In this document: positions 7,375 to 11,559 of the stretch, in pieces
Numbering within the stretch: position 1 is the stretch's first letter
Layout: the number at the start of each line of letters is the position of its first letter
NCBI GenBank assembly: GCA_903864485.1
Contig: CAIPGD010000210.1
Span: 1 to 11,559 of the forward strand
Source of the DNA: an uncultured bacterium
GTDB lineage: Bacteria; Pseudomonadota; Gammaproteobacteria; Burkholderiales; Burkholderiaceae_E
Length of the DNA: 11,559 nucleotides
Direction: 5' to 3'
Notes under the pieces: model-generated
What the model was told of the DNA's origin: nothing
What the model saw: the letters and a program-made list of their open reading frames with translations, nothing else
Databases searched by the model: none
Position numbers and translations under genes: made by a program

Positions 7375-7901
7375 TGCACACCAAACAGGCCAAGGCCGTT
7401 TGCCTGCAAGCTCACCCGGGCCTGCTCGCGGCGCAGAACAATCGTGAATGGCGAATCGATCGCATCGCGTCCAAACTCGACCGTCGACTGTCCGTCAGTC
7501 CGACTCAGATCGACCTGGGTCGGCACGCTCCAGGGTCTCGGGCGCAAATCCGGGTCGCCGGTCAGCGGTCGCCAGCTACGCTGATCTCGAATCAGAAAAC
7601 GCCAACCTTGGGCATCAATTTCGAACCGGAGTGGGGCACCGCCGATCAGCGCCTGTTCATGCGCGATTTCGAGTACCGCAGCCAGTCGCTCAGTATCGAG
7701 TCGCAATTGACGTTGCGTATCTGGCCCCCCGGAGATCGCCGTAAATGCCAGAACAATTCCGATAATAACCACAACAACGAGCATCTCGATCAGCGTCATC
7801 CCGCGCGCCGATCGCCGTTGCCGATTCGGGGCCCGGCTCAACTCAACAGAAGAGGTGGGATGTAACGAAACTTGAGTTGATTGAAGCTTCAGAGGTCCCA
7901 C
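7371..7901 (-). CDS. gspH: Type II secretion minor pseudopilin GspH
   Basis: Up to 176 residues. The prepilin motif RRSARG^MTLIEMLVVVVIIGIVLAF has Gly34 before the cleavage site and Glu at +5, and is followed by LDTERLAAVLEIAHEQAL, typical of the GspH/FimT helix. The downstream beta domain fits GspH, the minor pseudopilin linking the tip complex to the GspG shaft. The start is uncertain. GTG at 7901-7899 overlaps gspG by 13 bases and gives a 34-residue leader; TTG at 7841-7839 gives a more usual leader of about 14 residues. Neither has a convincing ribosome site. Confidence 0.92.
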   Translation of the reverse strand: MGPLKLQSTQVSLHPTSSVELSRAPNRQRRSARGMTLIEMLVVVVIIGIVLAFTAISGGPDTQRQLRLDTERLAAVLEIAHEQALIGGAPLRFEIDAQGWRFLIRDQRSWRPLTGDPDLRPRPWSVPTQVDLSRTDGQSTVEFGRDAIDSPFTIVLRREQARVSLQANGLGLFGVQ

Positions 7902-8401
7902 GAGCCCACATCGGCATCCACGCCGGTGCCGCCGCTTTGACCATCGGCGCCAAAGCTGAAGACGTCAATCTCACCGCGGATTCCTGGATTCAGAAATTGA
8001 TACGGTTTACCCCAGGGGTCATTTGGCAGGCGCTCCAGGTAGGACTTCCAGTTCGATGGCACAGGGGATACCGAGGGTTTCTGAACCAAGGCTAGCAAGC
8101 CCTGCTCGGTGCTCGGATAGCGCTGATTGTCCAGCCGATAAAGCTTCAAGGCCTGCATGATCGAGGCGACATCCTGTTTGGCCGCGACTGCGCGGGCCTC
8201 GTCCGGACGACTCATGACGCGAGGAACCACCAGAGCCGCCAGAACCCCAAGAATCACGATCACGACCATGATCTCAATCAGGGTAAAGCCGCTCACCGCT
8301 CGGCGCGACCGAACCAATTGAGCAGACCGTCCAGCGCGAGCAGGCCTTTCGGCCTGATCCGCCGCGGGGAATAGTGACAAATCGTAGGAACGGTGCGTCA
8401 T
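7889..8401 (-). CDS. gspG: Type II secretion major pseudopilin GspG
   Basis: 170 residues from ATG 8401-8399. The motif AVSG^FTLIEIMVVIVILGVLAALVVP gives a prepilin cleavage with Glu at +5. It is followed by the highly conserved GspG features KLYRLDNQRYPSTEQGLLALV, PNDPWGKPYQFLNPG and the C-terminal FSFGADGQSGGTGVDADVGSW, which carries the calcium-binding loop region. GspG is the main shaft subunit of the periplasmic pseudopilus. The leader before the cleavage site is 38 residues, long for GspG; a TTG at 8416 would make it 43. An internal TTG (8314-8312, just before VRSRRAVSG) would give a more typical length. This is the first gene of the minus-strand operon. Confidence 0.95.
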   Translation of the reverse strand: MTHRSYDLSLFPAADQAERPARAGRSAQLVRSRRAVSGFTLIEIMVVIVILGVLAALVVPRVMSRPDEARAVAAKQDVASIMQALKLYRLDNQRYPSTEQGLLALVQKPSVSPVPSNWKSYLERLPNDPWGKPYQFLNPGIRGEIDVFSFGADGQSGGTGVDADVGSWDL

Positions 8402-8472
8402 CGAATGCTCGGGCAAACCAAAGGTATCGGTATGATAGTCCTTGCTTTAACCCCCACGAAGGACGTCTGTCT
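8402..8472. promoter_or_regulatory. Divergent promoter region between gspG and gspC
   Basis: This 71-base AT-richer gap is the only place from which both the gspG-E operon (minus) and the gspC-thyA-folA group (plus) could start. On the plus strand TATGAT at 8431-8436 is one mismatch from the -10 consensus and sits about 22 bases before the gspC ribosome site. No good -35 is seen at 16-18 bases. On the minus strand the complementary TATCAT has TTCGTG 17 bases upstream, a weak -35. These boxes are suggestions only. Confidence 0.4.
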
Positions 8473-8904
8473 TTGAAGGCTATCCTCTGGCTGCCGCGGC
8501 TGGCCTCGCTGTTGCTTCTCGCCCTGTTGGCAGCCATCCTCGCCTGGTGGGTACCGCGCCTCGCGGCTCCGACCCCAGCCATTGCCCCGATCGCGACCGG
8601 AGCCGTCGCCATGCCCCTGGACGCCAATCTCGCAGCCTCGCTTTTCGGTGCGCAACCGCCGAAGACTGCCGAGGCGCCCACCTTGAACTTCAAGGTCGTT
8701 GGACTGGTGAGTGGCAAACTTGGGTCTGCTCTGATTTCGGTCGATGGACGGCCGCTTCGGAGCGTCGCGCTCGGTGACGAAGTTGAATCGGGTTGGATGC
8801 TGGTTGGTATCAACGCCGAACGGGTCGTCCTCGAACGTAACGGCGCACGGACCGAAATTGCAGCCCCACCCCGCAACGCCGTTTCACTGCTGACCGGACC
8901 CTGA
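8473..8904 (+). CDS. gspC: Type II secretion inner-membrane protein GspC, short form without PDZ domain
   Basis: 143 residues. The TTG start (8473-8475) is chosen because GAAGGA (8458-8463) precedes it by 9 bases and the coding text upstream is not protein-like. The N-terminus is one hydrophobic span (about 6-29, LWLPRLASLLLLALLAAILAWW), followed by a Pro/Ala linker and the homology-region domain: LDANLAASLFGAQ, LNFKVVGLVSGKLGSALISVDG and the GDEVESGWMLVGINAERVVLER strands. The HR domain contacts the N0 domain of GspD, linking the inner-membrane platform to the secretin. The protein ends soon after HR, so there is no PDZ or coiled-coil domain. It faces away from the other gsp genes and is followed one base later by thyA. 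Confidence 0.88.
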   Translation: MKAILWLPRLASLLLLALLAAILAWWVPRLAAPTPAIAPIATGAVAMPLDANLAASLFGAQPPKTAEAPTLNFKVVGLVSGKLGSALISVDGRPLRSVALGDEVESGWMLVGINAERVVLERNGARTEIAAPPRNAVSLLTGP

Positions 8905-8905
8905 A

Positions 8906-9700
8906 ATGAAGCCGTATCTTGAACTGATCCAGCGTGTACTCAACGAGGGCGTTCAGCGGGACGACCGAACGGGCGTGGGCACCATCGCCGTGTTCGGTCA
9001 TCAAATGCGATTTCGGCTCGCCGATGGGTTCCCGTTGCTAACGACTAAAAAGCTTCACACCCGTTCTATTTTTCATGAACTCTTATGGTTTTTACGCGGT
9101 GAGACAAATGTTCGGTCGCTGCAGGCCCACGGCGTCTCGATCTGGGATGAATGGGCTGACGCGGAAGGCGAACTCGGGCCGATCTACGGTAAGCAATGGC
9201 GGGCATGGTCGGGCGCGGACGGGCACACTGTCGATCAGATCACGCAGCTGATCGAGCTGATTCGCCGCGACCCCAACTCACGCCGACAAATTGTGAGTGC
9301 CTGGAACGTTGGCGAGTTACCGCAGATGAAACTCGCGCCCTGCCATTGCCTGTTTCAGACTGCGGTCATCGACGGCCGACTTCATCTGCAGCTTTACCAG
9401 CGCTCGTGCGACGTCTTTTTAGGTGTCCCCTTCAACATCGCGAGTTATGCACTTTTGCAGCACATCCTGGCGCAGCAATGCGGGTTGGAGGTCGGTGATT
9501 TTGTCTGGACCGGCGGTGATGTGCACCTTTATTTGAATCATCTGGACCAGGCTCGGTTACAGCTCACCCGCGAACCCTACCCGTTGCCAAGACTGGTCCT
9601 CCGAAACCATCCCGATTCCATTGAGCAGTATCAGATCGAAGACTTCGAGCTCGAGGGCTATCAGTCTCACCCTCACATCCGCGCTGAGGTTGCAATCTGA
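8906..9700 (+). CDS. thyA: Thymidylate synthase ThyA
   Basis: 264 residues, the same length as the E. coli enzyme, and key residues fall at the same numbers. These are the nucleophile Cys146 in LAPCHC, Trp80 and Trp83, Tyr94, Arg166-Ser167-Cys168-Asp169 in QRSCD, Asn177 in VPFN, and His207/Tyr209 in DVHLYLNH. The protein ends in the conserved VAI. It methylates dUMP to dTMP using 5,10-methylene-THF, releasing DHF. The ATG is one base after the gspC stop and has no strong ribosome site, so translation probably couples to gspC. Residue 148 is Cys (PCHC), where the E. coli enzyme has Ala. The neighbouring folA recycles the DHF product. Confidence 0.98.
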   Translation: MKPYLELIQRVLNEGVQRDDRTGVGTIAVFGHQMRFRLADGFPLLTTKKLHTRSIFHELLWFLRGETNVRSLQAHGVSIWDEWADAEGELGPIYGKQWRAWSGADGHTVDQITQLIELIRRDPNSRRQIVSAWNVGELPQMKLAPCHCLFQTAVIDGRLHLQLYQRSCDVFLGVPFNIASYALLQHILAQQCGLEVGDFVWTGGDVHLYLNHLDQARLQLTREPYPLPRLVLRNHPDSIEQYQIEDFELEGYQSHPHIRAEVAI

Positions 9701-10281
9701 AGCCCCGACTCACACTGGTCGTCGCCCGGGCGGCCAATGGTGTGATTGGGCGAGATAACGCAATGCCCTGGCATCTGCCGGAGGACCTCAAGCATTTCCG
9801 TCAACTAACGACCGGGTATCCTGTCCTGATGGGCCGCCGCACCTGGGAGTCGATCTGGAACGCGCTTGGGCGACCGCTTCCGAACCGTCGCAGCATTGTG
9901 CTCAGCCGCGACCAACACTTCGATCCACCGGGCGCGGAGCGGGTCGACAGCGTCGCGCAAGCCATCGATCGTTGCGCAGATCAGGACGAGATTTTTGTAA
10001 TCGGCGGTGGGCAGGTGTATGCGGCTGCGCTGGCTGACTGTGAGCGCGCAGTCGTAACAGAGATTGACCTTACACCGGAAGGTGACACCCTGTTTGCAGC
10101 GCTTGACCCCCTGACCTGGCAGGAAATCAATCGACGCTCAGAGCGATCCGTTAACGGCATCCGCTTTGATATCGTGACGTCGATTCGCAGGGATCGAATC
10201 GTCGAAAGCGGCGGTGACAGTGGCGCCAACAGCGGCACCGACAGTGGCGCCAACAGCGCCGGCGACCGAGGTACCCAGTGA
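9697..10281 (+). CDS. folA: Dihydrofolate reductase FolA, apparent CTG start, with a Gly/Ser/Asp-rich C-terminal tail
   Basis: 194 residues if read from CTG 9697-9699. The first strand LKPRLTLVVARAANGVIG is part of the DHFR fold. The frame is closed by TGA at 9685-9687, and between that stop and GTG 9742 there is no ATG, GTG or TTG. GTG 9742 would delete strand one. GAGGT at 9686-9690, six bases before the CTG, supports it, as does the CTGA overlap with the thyA stop. Catalytic features are NAMPWHLPEDLKHF (Asp30 equals E. coli Asp27; Trp25 equals Trp22), VLMGRRTWESI, LPNRRSIVLSRD and the NADPH-binding VIGGGQVY (101-108). FolA reduces DHF to THF with NADPH. The catalytic domain ends near residue 165; residues 171-194 are a low-complexity tail encoded by a 24-bp repeat. 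Confidence 0.95.
   Translation: MKPRLTLVVARAANGVIGRDNAMPWHLPEDLKHFRQLTTGYPVLMGRRTWESIWNALGRPLPNRRSIVLSRDQHFDPPGAERVDSVAQAIDRCADQDEIFVIGGGQVYAAALADCERAVVTEIDLTPEGDTLFAALDPLTWQEINRRSERSVNGIRFDIVTSIRRDRIVESGGDSGANSGTDSGANSAGDRGTQ
10216..10263 (+). repeat. 24-bp tandem repeat at the 3' end of folA
   Basis: Two adjacent 24-base units, 10216-10239 and 10240-10263, are identical for their first 19 bases and encode DSGANSGT and DSGANSAG. The preceding GGCGGT at 10210-10215 continues the Gly-rich character. The repeat adds about 16 residues beyond the normal DHFR C-terminus. Confidence 0.8.
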
Positions 10282-11171
10282 CGATCACGAACCTGTTTAA
10301 GGGACTTCGCCGCTTCGTTACGGTTGCGATGCTGATCGGCCTCAGTGCGTGCTCTGCCCCTCGGGTTGCATTCGACGCCCTTCCCTACTGGCTGCAATGG
10401 GAGGCAAAAAAAACCTGGGATCTGGATGAGCAACAAGCAAATCTAAGCCGTGAGCAGATCAACCAGTGGCTTGAATGGGCCCGGCGCGAACAAATGCGAC
10501 CGACTGCCCAGTGGCTTCAGAACGTACGCCGCCAGTTACGCGATGGACCGCCTCCGACCGCGGTCGATGTCACCCGCTGGCGCGAGACCATCACTCAATG
10601 GTGGTTCCCACTCGCGCAGCGAATCACCCCAGATCTGATCACGATCGCGGTCACCCTCAAGCCCGCTCAAGTCAATAAGATGCGCGTGCGGTTCGAAGAG
10701 GGTAACGAGCGATGGCGCCGCGACATCCATCCCGCATCACCGAAGGTGCGCGCGGCTCGGCGCGAAGAGCGGTGGATCGAACGGACCGACTGGCTCTTTG
10801 GTGAGGTCACCGCCACGCAACGGGAACTCATCCGGAACCATATTCAGGAGATCGCAGTCTTTGATGCATTGGTCGAAGCCGAGCGTATGGCCCGTCAGCA
10901 GCGGATCGTTACCGGACTTGAAGCGCTAACTAACCCATCGGGCAACCGTAGTGTGGCCGAGGCCGCCTTCACCGAGATGCTGGAGAAGGTCTGGCAACCC
11001 AGCACGACGCGTACCGAAGAAGCCAACCGATTGGCCCTTGCCAACGACGCCATTGCGGCCCGTTTACTTGCGAGTGCAACACCCGCTCAGCGGGCCGCAC
11101 TTGACCGACGAATCAGTGGCTTCATCGATGACCTCAATACCTTGGCCGCCCGTAACGCCAAGAGCAACTAG
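10278..11171 (+). CDS. Putative lipoprotein of unknown function, DUF6279-like
   Basis: 297 residues. The N-terminus is a lipoprotein signal: basic LFKGLRRF, hydrophobic VTVAMLIGL and a lipobox LSAC with Cys25, so it should be lipidated and membrane anchored. After it comes YWLQWEAKKTWDLDEQQANL, then a helical, Arg/Glu/Trp-rich body (WLEWARREQMRPTAQWLQ and similar). This pattern of YxxxxWxxW, an acidic DL..Q motif and a W-R-E..P-xxxxxL helix recalls the DUF6279 lipoproteins of betaproteobacteria; their function is not known to me. The GTG start (10278) overlaps the folA TGA as GTGA, with GAGGT (10268-10272) five bases upstream. No catalytic motif is visible. An A8 run lies at 10406-10413 in the coding sequence. 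Its link to folate metabolism or secretion is unknown. Confidence 0.75.
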   Translation: MTITNLFKGLRRFVTVAMLIGLSACSAPRVAFDALPYWLQWEAKKTWDLDEQQANLSREQINQWLEWARREQMRPTAQWLQNVRRQLRDGPPPTAVDVTRWRETITQWWFPLAQRITPDLITIAVTLKPAQVNKMRVRFEEGNERWRRDIHPASPKVRAARREERWIERTDWLFGEVTATQRELIRNHIQEIAVFDALVEAERMARQQRIVTGLEALTNPSGNRSVAEAAFTEMLEKVWQPSTTRTEEANRLALANDAIAARLLASATPAQRAALDRRISGFIDDLNTLAARNAKSN

Positions 11172-11214
11172 GGCGCTTTTTTCCCAACCGTGATCGCTTG
11201 GAACGAGTTAAACC

Positions 11215-11559
11215 ATGCCAAATAACACGTCGAATTGGACCCTCGAACACCAACCCTTTGGGGCCCAGCTATTGCAAGCTTCCTTCACAGAAGACAGGCC
11301 CGGCGCGAGCGCGATCCCGGTCTTTTATCTGAGCCCTCAATCCGCTGGCGTTGGATCGCCAGTTCGGGGCGGCGTCCCGGTGCTCTTCCCGCAATTCAAC
11401 GACGAAGGGCCGCTACCAAAACACGGCTTCGTTCGGACCGCCAACTGGCGTGCCCTTGATCAAGCTGGACATTACATTTTGAGGGTTGGTTCGAGCCATG
11501 CTCACCAATCGGTTGATTCGAACGCTGACTCGGCCCCTCCCGACTTGACCCCGTGCGAC
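11215..11559 (+). CDS. Aldose-1-epimerase family / D-hexose-6-phosphate mutarotase-like protein, N-terminal part (runs off the right edge)
   Basis: 115 codons from ATG 11215-11217 to the window end without a stop. The segment SPVRGGVPVLFPQF, then GPLPKHGFVRTANW (residues 48-78), matches the conserved RGGxPxxFPxF...LPxHGFxR block of the YeaD-type hexose-6-phosphate mutarotases. Arg51, His70 and Arg74 sit in the substrate-phosphate/active-site region of that family. The family interconverts alpha and beta anomers of hexose-6-phosphates in the cytoplasm. Residues about 94-115 (SSHAHQSVDSNADSAPPD) look like a polar insertion. A weak GGAACGAG lies upstream of the ATG. The gene is 43 bases after the lipoprotein gene and may be co-transcribed with it. 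The catalytic half is outside the window. Confidence 0.85.
   Translation, partial: MPNNTSNWTLEHQPFGAQLLQASFTEDRPGASAIPVFYLSPQSAGVGSPVRGGVPVLFPQFNDEGPLPKHGFVRTANWRALDQAGHYILRVGSSHAHQSVDSNADSAPPDLTPCD

Noticed and set aside
6953..7393. A 147-residue N-terminal extension of gspJ in the same frame
   Set aside because: It lies entirely over gspI in another frame, is rich in Cys, Arg and Gly, and places the pseudopilin leader deep inside the protein. The ATG at 6952 gives a normal leader.
8374..8472. A longer gspC beginning upstream of TTG 8473
   Set aside because: The extra 33 residues are polar, overlap the gspG 5' end on the other strand, and would bury the clear GAAGGA ribosome site inside the gene.
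8274..8876. A 200-codon minus-strand open frame opposite gspC
   Set aside because: It has no recognisable domain, and covers the well-supported gspC coding sequence and the promoter gap. It fits a GC-rich antisense shadow.
9742..10281. folA starting at GTG 9742
   Set aside because: This would remove the first beta strand and part of the substrate-binding site of DHFR, and it has no ribosome site comparable to the GAGGT before CTG 9697.
11156..11182. Possible terminator after the lipoprotein gene: CGCC/GGCG arms followed by six Ts
   Set aside because: The stem is only 4 bp with a 12-base loop, and one arm is inside the coding sequence. This is too weak to call.
1..11559. A novel or mobile system (CRISPR, toxin-antitoxin, prophage, insertion sequence)
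   Set aside because: Every stretch is covered by recognisable secretion, folate or household-type genes apart from one unknown lipoprotein. No terminal inverted repeats, transposase or spaced repeats are visible.

Overview
The window is 11.6 kb of dense, GC-rich proteobacterial chromosome. It holds most of a type II secretion system (T2SS) cluster next to a short folate/thymidylate gene group. The Gly-rich insert in GspD, the presence of GspN, a GspC lacking a PDZ domain, the thyA-folA pair and a DUF6279-like lipoprotein together suggest a betaproteobacterium, probably Burkholderiales. That placement is an inference from family resemblance, not from a search.

Minus strand, reading right to left from about 8,400 to 1: gspG, gspH, gspI, gspJ, gspK, gspL, gspM, gspN, gspD and the first codons of gspE. 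From gspG to gspN the genes overlap or lie within 2 bases of each other, so this looks like one operon. It encodes the major pseudopilin (G), the minor pseudopilins (H, I, J, K), the inner-membrane assembly platform (L, M), the accessory protein N, the outer-membrane secretin (D) and the start of the ATPase (E). Before gspD there is a 61-base gap. The gspD 5' part carries an in-frame TAA between the signal peptide and the first periplasmic domain.

Plus strand, from 8,473 to the right end: a short gspC divergent from gspG, then thyA (thymidylate synthase), folA (dihydrofolate reductase), a lipoprotein of unknown function, and the start of an aldose-1-epimerase/hexose-6-phosphate mutarotase-like gene that leaves the window. 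The first four genes are separated by at most 1 base or overlap by 4. GspC would therefore be made from the same transcript as the thymidylate/tetrahydrofolate cycle enzymes. ThyA oxidises methylene-THF to DHF and FolA reduces DHF back to THF.

The only real intergenic spaces are 8402-8472 (divergent promoter region), 2594-2654 (gspN-gspD) and 11172-11214. No stretch longer than 300 bases lacks a gene. I see no RNA genes, insertion sequences, CRISPR arrays or phage genes, and no evident novel system. The points worth a second look are the gspD nonsense codon, the CTG start of folA, the repeated use of 4-base NTGA stop/start overlaps with all four NTG start codons, several in-frame tandem repeats, and strong over-representation of GATC.
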